Assembly (NCBI RefSeq): GCF_026127265.1
Contig: NZ_WWFG01000005.1
Span: 186,001-250,000, forward strand
Source: Nostoc sp. KVJ3
Lineage (GTDB): Bacteria > Cyanobacteriota > Cyanobacteriia > Cyanobacteriales > Nostocaceae
DNA length: 64,000 nucleotides
Direction: 5' to 3'
Position 1 is the first letter of the stretch, and every line of letters starts with the position of its first letter. Positions 53,612 through 62,494 of this stretch are shown in pieces. Position numbers and translations under genes: made by a program. The notes under the pieces were generated by a model. It did not search any database, had not been told where the DNA came from, and saw only the letters and a program-made list of their open reading frames with translations.

Positions 53612-54565
53612 TTACGTTAACTTAAATAGCCTGCTAACACTAAGAATTATTAGCAGTAAATCCTTACTTTCAGCACCCCTCTTAATAGACATCTCTAAAT
53701 CCAGCACCATAGTCACTGCCTTAGCTAAAGCATTGATGCTTGTATTTGCTACCTCCTGACGCAAATAGTAAATGCGATTAGGATTGCTGATACTGCACAG
53801 TTGAGCTAATTCACTATCTTTCTTAACCCCAGAAACAATTGCAGATTTAACCCACAGCCAAGTTCTAAACTGCGTTAGGAGAGTAGCAACAATCACCATT
53901 AATGGTTCCGAGCGTGACAGTAAATCATCCAACAGGTGCAAAACTTGATTACTTTCTCCTTGACGAATAGCAGATGCCAGTTGTAGGCTATTCTGAGTCT
54001 GACATGGCACTAATTCTTTTACTTCTGCAAGCTCAAGTTGTCTGCCCTTACCATAAATATACAGTTTGCGTAACTCTGTGGGTGCACGGGTCATGTCGTT
54101 ACCAATTGCTTCTGCTAGATATTCCACCGCATTCTTTGACAATACCAGCTTGATTTTTTTAGCCTGAGTACTGATCGCCTTTTCAATCAAATCATTACGC
54201 CAAGGTGGTATCAATGGAAACTCAAAAAACTTGGCATACTTGACAAGATGTTTGTAAATCTTCAGGCGCTTATCTACAGTGGTGGCGACAAACACCAGAA
54301 TTGTGAATTCAGGCACTTGAACAAGCTGCTGCAAAGTTTCTAACTCAGTATCACCCCACTGCTTGAGGTGACAATTTTCGATAATTACCAGTTTTTTACC
54401 TCCAGTGAGGGAACGAGTGCGAGCTACGCTGATAGCTCGGTCAAGGTGATCGGCTGGAAATCGGTGGTAGCAAAGTGTGAGCCATTGGGAATCAATCTCT
54501 GCTTTGTATTGGTTTAGCTGTTCCTGAATAGCGTGTTGGTCGTCACCTGTCAGCAAGACAATCAT
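53612..54565 (-). CDS. holA: DNA polymerase III subunit delta
   Basis: The protein is 317 aa, about the usual length. MIVLLTGDDQHAIQEQLNQY, SLTGGKKLVIIENCH and the later LLDDLLSRSEPLMVIVATLL are recognisable HolA segments. It is the clamp-loader subunit that opens the beta ring. Its ATG overlaps the TGA of dnaX, so the two loader subunits are made together. Plasmid-borne copies exist in Nostocales in addition to chromosomal ones. Confidence 0.85.
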   Translation of the reverse strand: MIVLLTGDDQHAIQEQLNQYKAEIDSQWLTLCYHRFPADHLDRAISVARTRSLTGGKKLVIIENCHLKQWGDTELETLQQLVQVPEFTILVFVATTVDKRLKIYKHLVKYAKFFEFPLIPPWRNDLIEKAISTQAKKIKLVLSKNAVEYLAEAIGNDMTRAPTELRKLYIYGKGRQLELAEVKELVPCQTQNSLQLASAIRQGESNQVLHLLDDLLSRSEPLMVIVATLLTQFRTWLWVKSAIVSGVKKDSELAQLCSISNPNRIYYLRQEVANTSINALAKAVTMVLDLEMSIKRGAESKDLLLIILSVSRLFKLT

Positions 54566-56007
54566 GCTTTTACCCTCCCGTTACTGCTGAGATTAGCAGT
54601 TTTAATTAACACAGTCATTGGTTGTTGACTTTGGGTAGCTCGTTGCAGCATTTTAGCGATCGCTTCTTTACTACTCTCAAACTTATTCAAGTAAGCTGGT
54701 GTAACCTCTAAAATCGCCTTGTCACCTTGCAATTTAACAAGATTTGCATGAGCCAACAGCTTTTGATTACTAGGTTTAGCTATATCCATCACAGAAAGCC
54801 AAATTTGAGCCAGGTTAGCGGTATTGGCTGCAACTGCTGGTAACAATTTGCTATCATGCCCTTTGTCATTTACAGGTTTAGCAGTTAGCGTCTTGGTTGC
54901 ACTGACAGGCAATAAACTGGGTATCAGGTTCAGTAAGCAAACTTCTAGCCACACAGCAGCATTTACTGTGTACCGCAGATAGTTTTCTGCTTTTTGTAAC
55001 TCTGTTAGGGACAAATTCAGCGTCTCGAAATTCCAGTGATTTGCTAAAACCTTGAGTTGAGCATAGCTAACACAACCAGTTAGCAGGGATTGCTCTTTGG
55101 GTGCAGACTTGATAATCAATAAATCTCGGTATGTTTGCAGTAAGTTGGAGAGAATCAATTTGGGCGTTTTACCAGAATCTACTAAAAGTCTTGCTACTTG
55201 CAGCAAGTTAAAGGTGTTGTTGGTGGATATTGCCTGTAAAATTGACATTAATTCTGTTTCTGTCACACCACCAGCAATTTCCATGACATGATTGGCAGTG
55301 ATATCTTCATCTAAAAGACTCACCTGACCCAGTAATTGCAGTGCATCTCTGAGTCCACCATCGCCCAGTCGAGCGATCGCTGTTAGTGCCTGATCATCAA
55401 TAGAGATAGATTCTGCATCTGCTACAATATGGAGGTGCTGCACAATTGCCTGAACAGACAAAGTACGGAAATTAAACACCTGACAACGGCTGACAATGGT
55501 AGGTAACACCTTGTGCAATTCTGTTGTGCAGAGAATGAAGACAACATGAGATGGTGGTTCTTCAATACACTTAAGTAAAGCATTGAAGGCGTTACCGGTT
55601 AGACAATGGCACTCATCGAGAATAAAAATTCGGTAACGTCCTGCAACAGGTGCTAAGGTACAGCGCTCAATTAAAGCACGGGCATCATCTACACCATTAT
55701 TAGAAGCAGCATCAATTTCACTAACATCTAGGCTATTACTGGTTTCAATTGAACGGCAGGATTGACAAATACCACAAGGTTGGTCAGTTGGTTTTTTAGT
55801 GTTGAGGCAGTTGAGGGATTTAGCAAATATCCGAGCAGTTGAAGTTTTACCTGTGCCTCTAGAACCTGTAAATAAATAAGCTGGTGCAATTTGCAGATAT
55901 TTTACAGCATTAGTCAGAGCAGTTTTGATGTAGGGCTGTCCAACTAATTCGGCTATTGTCTGGGGTCGATATTTTTGATGTAGGGCGACTGTAGACATAG
56001 GATTCAT
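54562..56007 (-). CDS. dnaX: DNA polymerase III subunit gamma/tau
   Basis: The protein is about 481 aa from the ATG at 56007; 55998 and 56061 are alternatives. Markers are HQKYRPQTIAELVGQ, Walker A GSRGTGKTST, a zinc module (CGICQSC plus an upstream Cys), FILDECHCLTGNAFNALLK, and the arginine-finger SRC in IVSRCQVFNF. It is the ATPase motor of the clamp loader. The C-terminal part is short, so it resembles gamma more than a full tau. It is coupled to holA. Confidence 0.9.
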   Translation of the reverse strand: MNPMSTVALHQKYRPQTIAELVGQPYIKTALTNAVKYLQIAPAYLFTGSRGTGKTSTARIFAKSLNCLNTKKPTDQPCGICQSCRSIETSNSLDVSEIDAASNNGVDDARALIERCTLAPVAGRYRIFILDECHCLTGNAFNALLKCIEEPPSHVVFILCTTELHKVLPTIVSRCQVFNFRTLSVQAIVQHLHIVADAESISIDDQALTAIARLGDGGLRDALQLLGQVSLLDEDITANHVMEIAGGVTETELMSILQAISTNNTFNLLQVARLLVDSGKTPKLILSNLLQTYRDLLIIKSAPKEQSLLTGCVSYAQLKVLANHWNFETLNLSLTELQKAENYLRYTVNAAVWLEVCLLNLIPSLLPVSATKTLTAKPVNDKGHDSKLLPAVAANTANLAQIWLSVMDIAKPSNQKLLAHANLVKLQGDKAILEVTPAYLNKFESSKEAIAKMLQRATQSQQPMTVLIKTANLSSNGRVKA

Positions 56008-56102
56008 TAACCTTAATTTGTCGCCCTTACCCCTGTTAAGGGGGTGTAATTTTGACTCCAAAATAGGCTGATTTGCTCAACCGTTCCTAGTAGAATTTAC
56101 CA

Positions 56103-56263
56103 TACTCAGTGCTGAGTCCTGAGTGAATTAAAAAGTACGGCTGACTTATGTGCTTGGTAAGAGCAACTCCCCTTGTGGGCGGAATCTTTTTATCAGGAGA
56201 AGGTTGATACTTTCCGAATTGTGGGCGGTCTTTCAACTCAGCACTTGAAACTCAACACTCTTC
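56103..56263. repeat. Dispersed repeat, copy B (inverted)
   Basis: This is a diverged reverse-complement relative of the block at 33060-33182, sharing CTCAGTGCTGAG at the left and GTGGGCGG...CAACTCAGCAC near the right. It contains two GTGGGCGG words. It fills the gap between dnaX and xisI. Confidence 0.5.
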
Positions 56264-56273
56264 ATTTGCCTCC

Positions 56274-56627
56274 TTAAGCAGTAGCGAATTCTGTTAAACC
56301 TCGTTTACTGGGATGGTGGAAACCCAAAACAATATCGGCTTGGGGTATTCCGGCTGATAGCAAATCATCAACAACGCATAAATTAGTTGCATCTTCTTCC
56401 ACCCAAACTTTGCCATTTTTAATGCAGAGATAGATGATAATATACTGTATTTGCTTTTTGTCATCCCAGCCGAACCGAAACCAAAGATATTGATCTCTTG
56501 TTTCATCAAAAGCCAAGCGATCGCTTACTTCAACTCCCGCATCTTTTAAAACTTGAGTATTAGTAGTTTCGTAATAGTCAGTCAATATCTTCTTGATAGC
56601 ATTGCGATATTGTTCTAGCTTATCCAT
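56274..56627 (-). CDS. XisI family protein
   Basis: The protein is 117 aa. It starts MDKLEQYRNAIKKILTDYYE and ends IVLGFHHPSKRGLTEFA, a standard signature of XisI, first described as a factor for excision of the fdxN element in Anabaena. Most copies occur with XisH, a PD-(D/E)xK-like protein, just upstream; here no XisH is present, so it is an orphan. A toxin-antitoxin-like relation of XisH/XisI has been considered but is not shown here. Confidence 0.88.
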   Translation of the reverse strand: MDKLEQYRNAIKKILTDYYETTNTQVLKDAGVEVSDRLAFDETRDQYLWFRFGWDDKKQIQYIIIYLCIKNGKVWVEEDATNLCVVDDLLSAGIPQADIVLGFHHPSKRGLTEFATA

Positions 56628-56748
56628 TGCCGAATTTCCTCCTTTTCTGTATTTACAACTATTAACAGAAGGTGATTTTCTGAGAATTCTTTAAGTTGCA
56701 TTCAATCACAGTACACTCAGGAGCTAACCCTCAGCTTATCTGGTTTTT

Positions 56749-56769
56749 GGCTTAACCGAACCGTATTGA
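56749..56769. repeat. Left copy of the ACCGAACCGTATTG repeat
   Basis: GCTTAACCGAACCGTATTGA at 56750-56769 matches 58198-58217 in 19 of 20 positions and is inverted to CAATACGGTTCAGTTAA at 58105-58121. The copies flank the TetR/GNAT cassette. Confidence 0.65.
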
Positions 56770-56827
56770 TAGTTAGGCAGTTTCGTTTGGTCGAGTTGGT
56801 AGTAACTTAAAACTTACGCGTCAGTGT

Positions 56828-57412
56828 TCAGGATGATGCAAGTATTGCATTGATATGGCGCCGCACGAGATATTTTTGTTGATCTGCGGAGAACTGCTCA
56901 GGAAAAATGACAACACCAGTGCCAATGCCATCCACTAGGGCGATGAGTGCATTGGCTTCGAGGGTTAAATCAAGATCGGCTCGAATCAGCAAGGCTTTTT
57001 GTAAGTCAGCTAACTCTTGAGAAATAATCTGCCGTAAGAAGTCATAGCGTTTTCGGTGCTCCTGAACAAGGCGTTCGCGCCCGATAGAATAACCCAAAAA
57101 TGCCACCCAAACCTTCCAATCAGCTTTGTCAATGTCCTCTAGAGGTAGAGCCACAAAAATCATCTGCACTAGTCTGTCAATTCCTTGCCGTCCCTCGGCA
57201 CAGGTTTTCATGTCCTCTAGGACGTTTTCAAACACCTGTTCCAAGGCAAATAGGGTGAGTTCTTCTTTATCTCGAAAGTAATGGGTAACAACCCCTGTCG
57301 AAGAGCCAAGTTCTTGCGCGATCGCCCGCATACTGGCACGATCCAATCCTTCACGGACAATCACCCGCCATGCCGCTTTAGCGACTTCAATACGGCGATC
57401 GTCATAACTCAT
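56828..57412 (-). CDS. TetR-family repressor
   Basis: The protein is 194 aa. The N-terminal HTH is GLDRASMRAIAQELGSSTGVVTHYF (about residues 23-47), with the TetR-typical THYFRDKEEL. The C-terminal ligand domain resembles BetI-like regulators. It diverges from a GNAT gene, and the operator region between them holds a perfect 20-bp inverted repeat, so it is expected to repress both genes until a small ligand binds. Confidence 0.88.
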   Translation of the reverse strand: MSYDDRRIEVAKAAWRVIVREGLDRASMRAIAQELGSSTGVVTHYFRDKEELTLFALEQVFENVLEDMKTCAEGRQGIDRLVQMIFVALPLEDIDKADWKVWVAFLGYSIGRERLVQEHRKRYDFLRQIISQELADLQKALLIRADLDLTLEANALIALVDGIGTGVVIFPEQFSADQQKYLVRRHINAILASS

Positions 57413-57448
57413 AGCTCTCCTCGGTTTACAGCAACATGAAACAAGTCT

Positions 57449-57505
57449 CTTGACATATTATCACAACAGTTGTTATGTTTTAATGCAACATAACAACTGT
57501 TGTGA
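57449..57505 (+). promoter_or_regulatory. Promoter with overlapping TetR operator pair
   Basis: ATCACAACAGTTGTTATGTT (57459-57478) and its exact reverse complement (57486-57505) are 7 bp apart, and each contains the dyad ACAAC-A-GTTGT. TTGACA at 57449-57454 and TATGTT at 57473-57478, 18 bp apart, make a sigma-70-type promoter for the rightward GNAT gene that overlaps the first operator. Confidence 0.8.
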
Positions 57506-57548
57506 TATTTACTCCAGCGACTAACCTGTTTTGCACACGGAGTTTGCG

Positions 57549-58052
57549 ATGATTCGACCGACCATACCCAATGACACAACCGCGCTGATTGCCTTAGCCG
57601 ATGCAACCGGACTGTTCCAACCGAACCAACTTGAGGAGCTTGGCGAAATGCTGTCCGATTACTTCGGTGGTAGCAACGACAGCCATTCTCTACGAGACGG
57701 CAAAGCCGAACGCTTTTGGATTACCGACGATGACAACGGGGCGGTGGGGGTCGCTTACTGTGAGATGGAACGGATGACCGATCAGACGTGGAATCTACAG
57801 TTGATTGCTATCCGACCCGACCGCCAAGGACAAGGACGTGGTGCGACCCTGCTACGCTACGTTGAGCAAACATTGATGGCACGCGGCGGGCGTGTGTTGC
57901 TGGTGGAAACGTCAGGGACGCCGGACTTCGAGCGGACGCGAACGTTCTACCGCAAGTGCGGTTATGACGAGGAAGCGCGGATACGCGACTTCTATCAAGC
58001 GGGCGCTGACAAAATCGTTTACCGCAAGGCGCTGTCCGCTCAGGAGCAGTAA
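57549..58052 (+). CDS. GNAT N-acetyltransferase under TetR control
   Basis: The protein is about 167 aa from the ATG at 57549, preceded by GGAG 6 bp upstream. The acetyl-CoA site is LIAIRPDRQGQGRGATLLRYVE (Q-x-x-G-x-G/A). SGTPDFERTRTFYRKCGYDEEARIRDFY is the usual C-terminal end of this group. G+C is higher than neighbours, and the 15-base repeat at 57685-57699 lies in the coding sequence, both suggesting transfer. The substrate is unknown. Confidence 0.85.
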   Translation: MIRPTIPNDTTALIALADATGLFQPNQLEELGEMLSDYFGGSNDSHSLRDGKAERFWITDDDNGAVGVAYCEMERMTDQTWNLQLIAIRPDRQGQGRGATLLRYVEQTLMARGGRVLLVETSGTPDFERTRTFYRKCGYDEEARIRDFYQAGADKIVYRKALSAQEQ

Positions 58053-58104
58053 GCTTCCGAAGCGATCTGTCTGCTTTCTACCCAACTCCTTATCCCTGGC
58101 AAGG

Positions 58105-58217
58105 CAATACGGTTCAGTTAAAGGGGAAAGGTTTTGAATATATCTCTTACCCTTTACCCGCAACCCCATTCCCCAGACCACAAGGAAAGTGAAAAATGCT
58201 TATCCGAACCGTATTGA
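58105..58217. mobile_element. Possible 113-bp MITE or IS relic
   Basis: The ends CAATACGGTTCAGTTAAAG and CTTATCCGAACCGTATTG are imperfect inverted repeats. The interior is non-coding. The same end sequence occurs once on the other side of the cassette at 56750, so the relic may mark an old insertion that brought in the TetR/GNAT genes. Confidence 0.5.
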
Positions 58218-58271
58218 CACCACTCGTATCCAAAACACCCTAAAAAACTTCAAGATTACGGTTAACATTTA

Positions 58272-59723
58272 TTAAGTATTTAGAGTGTACAGTGGCAATA
58301 AGAATTGACGCATTTCCATTTGCAGTTCTGGATTTGGTCTATCTCCATAAGGAACCAACATGGCAGGATGATCTGATTGTTGCAAGTGCATTTTGATAGC
58401 AGAACTGGGAATTGCCTTGGCTGCTTCTACTAAATACTTGAGGTTAAACTGAATATTCAATGACATTTCTGATGGTAGATGAGCAGCAATAACTTGATCG
58501 CCTTTGCCAAACTCCCGTTCAATTGATAATCGTAACTGCTGCAAACTTCCATCAAACTGTAAGTAAATACCTTTCTCTTTTTTATCTGTTAACACAGCTA
58601 ACCGTTCCAGTGCTTTGACTAAGAATGCTTTTTCTAGGATTACTTCTCGGTCAAAGCTAAATCTTGCCAATAGCTGTTCGCAGTCAGGGTAAGTTCCTTC
58701 CAAACATTGACATCTGAGGATAATATCTTGCCAAGCAAAACCCAAGCGATTACTTTCGGCATCATACAACAGATTAATGAATTCGACAGAATCATCCAAG
58801 TTACGCGCTAGTTCTTTGAGGACTCGACCAGGAATAGTAAATTGTATCTCTGAAGATTCTACTTGTTTGCGGGGTTTTCTACCAATTCCTTGAGTTGAAA
58901 GTTCAGTGGTTGCGACTCGATGCCCATCAGTACCAATAAACTTTAACTTCTCCTGTGTAAGTTGGATATGAACTCCGGTCAAGATATATTTATTTTCATC
59001 AGTGCTGACAGCATAAATCACACCTTTCAAACCATCTTTGAAAACTGTTGTTGGCAGAGGAATGAGAGTAGCATCAATTGTAGAGCTAGGTGGAAATTCT
59101 TCAGCACTAATGCCTCTAATTTCATATTTTCCATCTGCATCAGATAAACTGAGAGAGCAGATTTTTGTTTGCTTCTCCTCATCAATAAGCTGTATAATCT
59201 GAGTCTGACTACTGAGGCTAATATTACCATTAGGGCAATGCTTAACTATCTCAAATAGCATTTCTACTGGCACAGTAATTTCACCCTTGAGCAACACTTG
59301 GGCTTCAAAACTTGCCTGAATTGTTAATGCTAAATCAGTAACAGTTAAATGTATCTGTTGTGTTTCGATATCTGCAATGATTAGAGCATTAGCAAGAATC
59401 GGATGGGTAGGTTTAGCTGGGGTAGCACAACTAACTAAAGAGAGTGCATCGTGAAATTTAGTTTGTGAGCAGATTACCTCCATTCCTGATTCTATAAGTG
59501 GTTGAGAGTTTAACTCTGATTTGGTAGAACGTTTATTAGTACGCTTATTTGAGATAGGTTCAGTTGAAGTACCAGCATCAGGAGATGTAGATTTTTTCTT
59601 TTTACCTGTAGATATTTCTGGGATATTTGCTGATACTTCATTTTCGCCTTTAGGAGTAGCTACACTTGTTTGTTTTGTCTGATTGGCAGGCTTTACCCTT
59701 TGTTTCGATGCTGTTTGAGTCAT
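58272..59723 (-). CDS. dnaN: DNA polymerase III beta sliding clamp with N-terminal extension
   Basis: The protein is 483 aa, longer than the usual about 370-390. Residues 1-80 are a low-complexity Lys/Thr/Ser extension. The canonical start corresponds to Met81 (MEVICSQTKFHDALSLVS). Clamp hallmarks are THPILANALI, DLALTIQASFEA, FIGTDGHRVATTEL and, at the C-terminus, YGDRPNPELQMEMRQFLLPLY. It forms the ring that tethers polymerases and other proteins with Q-x-x-L-F peptides. With dnaX and holA it gives the replicon its own clamp system. Confidence 0.9.
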   Translation of the reverse strand: MTQTASKQRVKPANQTKQTSVATPKGENEVSANIPEISTGKKKKSTSPDAGTSTEPISNKRTNKRSTKSELNSQPLIESGMEVICSQTKFHDALSLVSCATPAKPTHPILANALIIADIETQQIHLTVTDLALTIQASFEAQVLLKGEITVPVEMLFEIVKHCPNGNISLSSQTQIIQLIDEEKQTKICSLSLSDADGKYEIRGISAEEFPPSSTIDATLIPLPTTVFKDGLKGVIYAVSTDENKYILTGVHIQLTQEKLKFIGTDGHRVATTELSTQGIGRKPRKQVESSEIQFTIPGRVLKELARNLDDSVEFINLLYDAESNRLGFAWQDIILRCQCLEGTYPDCEQLLARFSFDREVILEKAFLVKALERLAVLTDKKEKGIYLQFDGSLQQLRLSIEREFGKGDQVIAAHLPSEMSLNIQFNLKYLVEAAKAIPSSAIKMHLQQSDHPAMLVPYGDRPNPELQMEMRQFLLPLYTLNT

Positions 59724-59922
59724 GATGATTTATTTCTGGTTGCGACATTGTTAGAAAGATGACTGCGATAGCAGAAAAGAAAGATTGGGAAGCTTTGAAT
59801 CAGATGCTTTTACTCTGTGAGACATACGGAAGTTTACTGATATATCCCATTTAACCGCTCTCAGGTAAGCCTTTATTCTGATCGTAGCTTTGGGAATATC
59901 TGGCTCCGCTCCTGAATTATTT

Positions 59923-60474
59923 CTACAAATGCCTCCAAAAGTTCTTTCCAATGCTTTTTAAACTGATGACTTTGCTGTTATTAGCAGATTCTTCTGTAGT
60001 GTTATCAGCCAGCACAGAATCAGTTTCCAGCAAAGAGTTTAGCAGTGATAGTTGATGCTCAATATCTGCCACATCGCGGTATATTCGAGATGGGTCTATT
60101 TTCATTCCTAAAGGTGTAGGAACGATTTTCAAATATTGGTTTAATGTCTCTAGATAATTTCTATTGGCAAATTGTGTTTGTGCTACATAAGGGCGCAAAA
60201 TCTCCAGTAATTGGATAGCTCTTTTGATTTCTAGAGAATCAGAAGTACTATCAATTTGAGGTTGGCTTTCTCGGTAGCCTTTCATTTTCTTCTCAGCCAC
60301 GAGATTGTGGAATTTAGAAACTGCTTGTTGATAATTACCGAAAGAGTGAACTTTTTGCTGAGATTTGTAGCCTACTCTACCCCACTCAACAGTTAGATTG
60401 CTTTGCTCAACTTTTGCACTCCAGAATTTGTTACTGTTCTGAGCCGCATTTACAAATATTAAGTAAATTTCCAT
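59923..60474 (-). CDS. WGR-domain protein
   Basis: The protein is 183 aa. Residues 1-75 are a WGR domain (LIFVNAAQNSNKFWSAKVEQ, VEWGRVGYKSQQKVHSF), a nucleic-acid-binding module also found in PARPs. The C-terminal half is helical (IQLLEILRPYVAQTQF). It lies just downstream of the AAA ATPase gene on the same strand and may be part of its operon. A role in DNA or RNA binding is inferred. Confidence 0.8.
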   Translation of the reverse strand: MEIYLIFVNAAQNSNKFWSAKVEQSNLTVEWGRVGYKSQQKVHSFGNYQQAVSKFHNLVAEKKMKGYRESQPQIDSTSDSLEIKRAIQLLEILRPYVAQTQFANRNYLETLNQYLKIVPTPLGMKIDPSRIYRDVADIEHQLSLLNSLLETDSVLADNTTEESANNSKVISLKSIGKNFWRHL

Positions 60475-60578
60475 ATTTTTGACCTGATTCAGAGTAGACT
60501 ATTGCCATGTCAAATGAACATCTCAACAACAGATATTCATTTGACAAAAGCTTCAAATCATTACTAATTTGGGAATAC

Positions 60579-62195
60579 CTAATTAGTACGGAACCTAGAA
60601 GTACGAAGACCTTTCTTAGACACCTGCACAGGGCTGGAAGCTGGTCGCGCAATATTTGACCAAGACTGCATCCGCTCAACAGCAGCAGCATCTTGAACAG
60701 CTAAAGGGGTGATGTTTTGCTGACAATTTTCTAAATCAGCCAGTGTGATTTGCTGAGGTCTTCCCTCATCGAAAGCCAGTAGTGCTGCTTCTGATGCCAG
60801 GGTTTCTAACTCAGCACCACTAAACTTGTCGGTGCCAGCAGCGATCGCCTCTAGATATTCCTGCGGAACTTCTATACCAAACCGTTCTAAGTGAATTTTG
60901 AGAATCTGGCAACGTTCCAACTCAGTGGGTAGGTCAACGAAGAAATTCTCATCAAACCGCCCTTTCCTCTTAAACTCAATAGGCAGCGCTGTTGGGTCAT
61001 TACAGGTTGCCACCACAAACACCCCTGCCGTACACTCAGACATGAAAGTGAGTATATTCCCTAGAATCCTTTGTGATACTCCAGAGGTATCGCCATTAGC
61101 TGAAAGTGCTTTCTCGACCTCATCAATCCACAAGATACAGGGTGCAATAGCTTCAGCAGTCTTGAGTGCGCGGCGGACATTGCCCTCAGATTCTCCCACC
61201 AGGCTACCAAGCATCGAGGCAATGTCTAATTGCAGCAGTGGAAGATTGAGTATAGTTGCAATGTTCTTTGCTACTATCGATTTACCCGTCCCTGGTGGCC
61301 CTGCCAGTAGCACACCTTTAGGCTGGGGTAGATTTAGCGATCGCGCTTCCTGGGAAAATAATCGGCTGCGGCGTTGCAACCAATCCCGCAATAAATCCAA
61401 ACCACCAAAAGGTATGGTCGCTGATTTACCCAATTCGATACCCATTTGAGCCAGTAGGCGGGTTTTATATTCGACAACCAAAGGGATGACCGTAGTATCA
61501 ATTACTATACCTTTAGAAGTTAATCGCTCCTTGACAGTCAGCCGGAGAAAGTCGCTAATTTCCTCCAGCGTCAAGCCTAATGCTGCTCTTGCCAAGGTTT
61601 CTTTATTTTCGGTGGTGAGAGATACGGTAAAAGTTACCTCTTGCTCACTGGCAGATTCTTGCAAGTATAGTAAATATGATTCTAAGTGGTCTTGAATTTG
61701 CTCAATGCTGGGCAAAGGAACTTCACAGCAAGGAATTAGCCTCAGCAGGGATTCGTGCAGTTGAATGTTTTGACCTAAAAACACAATTCGCTTTTCAGTC
61801 GGTTTGAGGCGATGGTACAAGTTTTTGACTCTGGTGAGAACTTCCCAACTCAATTGCAGGGAGTTTTTACCGACAAAAGGGTGAACATCGCCCAGGATGA
61901 AAACCCCATTACCGCCGAAATTGTTGATGTACTCGAACACATATATTAAAGGGTCTATGTTATGAGGCTTTTTATACGTCTCGACTGATTTGAATACCAG
62001 TCCACCGTCGTCAGCAATCAGACATTGCTCCAAGCCGGAAACTCCCAAATTCCAGAAGTACACAGGACTGTTAAGTTTGTCCATCACTTCAGCAGTTAAC
62101 CACTGAATGATAGTGGCTTCTTCGGGGGACAGAACATCTATTGCCACGATAGGTATTTGAGAATCAATGGTGGTAATCAGGTTTGATAGTTTCAT
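60579..62195 (-). CDS. Ycf46-like AAA ATPase
   Basis: The protein is 538 aa. The N-terminal about 240 residues resemble Ycf46 (IVAIDVLSPEEATIIQWLT, FGGNGVFILGDVHPFVG). The AAA module follows: Walker A LAGPPGTGKSIVAKN near residue 295, Walker B CILWIDEVEKAL near 355, VVATCNDPTALPIEF with sensor 1, and KRKGRFDENFFVDLP with the arginine finger. A C-terminal lid domain follows. It is probably a hexameric remodelling ATPase. Its start overlaps the preceding small gene by 4 bp. Confidence 0.88.
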   Translation of the reverse strand: MKLSNLITTIDSQIPIVAIDVLSPEEATIIQWLTAEVMDKLNSPVYFWNLGVSGLEQCLIADDGGLVFKSVETYKKPHNIDPLIYVFEYINNFGGNGVFILGDVHPFVGKNSLQLSWEVLTRVKNLYHRLKPTEKRIVFLGQNIQLHESLLRLIPCCEVPLPSIEQIQDHLESYLLYLQESASEQEVTFTVSLTTENKETLARAALGLTLEEISDFLRLTVKERLTSKGIVIDTTVIPLVVEYKTRLLAQMGIELGKSATIPFGGLDLLRDWLQRRSRLFSQEARSLNLPQPKGVLLAGPPGTGKSIVAKNIATILNLPLLQLDIASMLGSLVGESEGNVRRALKTAEAIAPCILWIDEVEKALSANGDTSGVSQRILGNILTFMSECTAGVFVVATCNDPTALPIEFKRKGRFDENFFVDLPTELERCQILKIHLERFGIEVPQEYLEAIAAGTDKFSGAELETLASEAALLAFDEGRPQQITLADLENCQQNITPLAVQDAAAVERMQSWSNIARPASSPVQVSKKGLRTSRFRTN

Positions 62196-62449
62196 TGTTG
62201 CGAATTTTGATCGGGTACGGGAGAAAGTTTTTCGTGAGTGGTAACAAGATGCACGACTACTTCGTAAACTTCGGCATCGCCGTTAAACACTTCAGCAACT
62301 CCAGAAGAATTTGGATGAGCAATGGCGGAAATTAGAGCATTGACTAAAGCGCACAGTCCCTCCGCATTTCCTTTGATAATTACTGGTTGCCGCGCTCCTT
62401 TTGAGGGATAAATATGGAGCATCGGATAATCTTCAGGTAGTTGACTCAT
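62192..62449 (-). CDS. Small conserved hypothetical protein of the AAA cluster
   Basis: This 85-aa protein (MLHIYPSKGARQPVIIKGNA, LCALVNALISAI) has an alpha/beta pattern and no known family to me. It overlaps the AAA ATPase start (ATGA) and is part of the leftward cluster with the DUF2997 and DUF1257 genes. Confidence 0.65.
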   Translation of the reverse strand: MSQLPEDYPMLHIYPSKGARQPVIIKGNAEGLCALVNALISAIAHPNSSGVAEVFNGDAEVYEVVVHLVTTHEKLSPVPDQNSQQ

Positions 62450-62494
62450 AGAAAAATTGTGCGGGGGGATTTTCCTCGTTCCCCCATCGAATGT

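Noticed and set aside
53561..53759. Remainder of an 84-aa plus-strand frame after the PIN-like start
   Set aside because: It is antisense to the 3' end of holA and loses PIN similarity.
59751..59951. 66-aa minus-strand frame between dnaN and the WGR gene
   Set aside because: It has poor composition, overlaps the end of the WGR gene and has no clear start signal.
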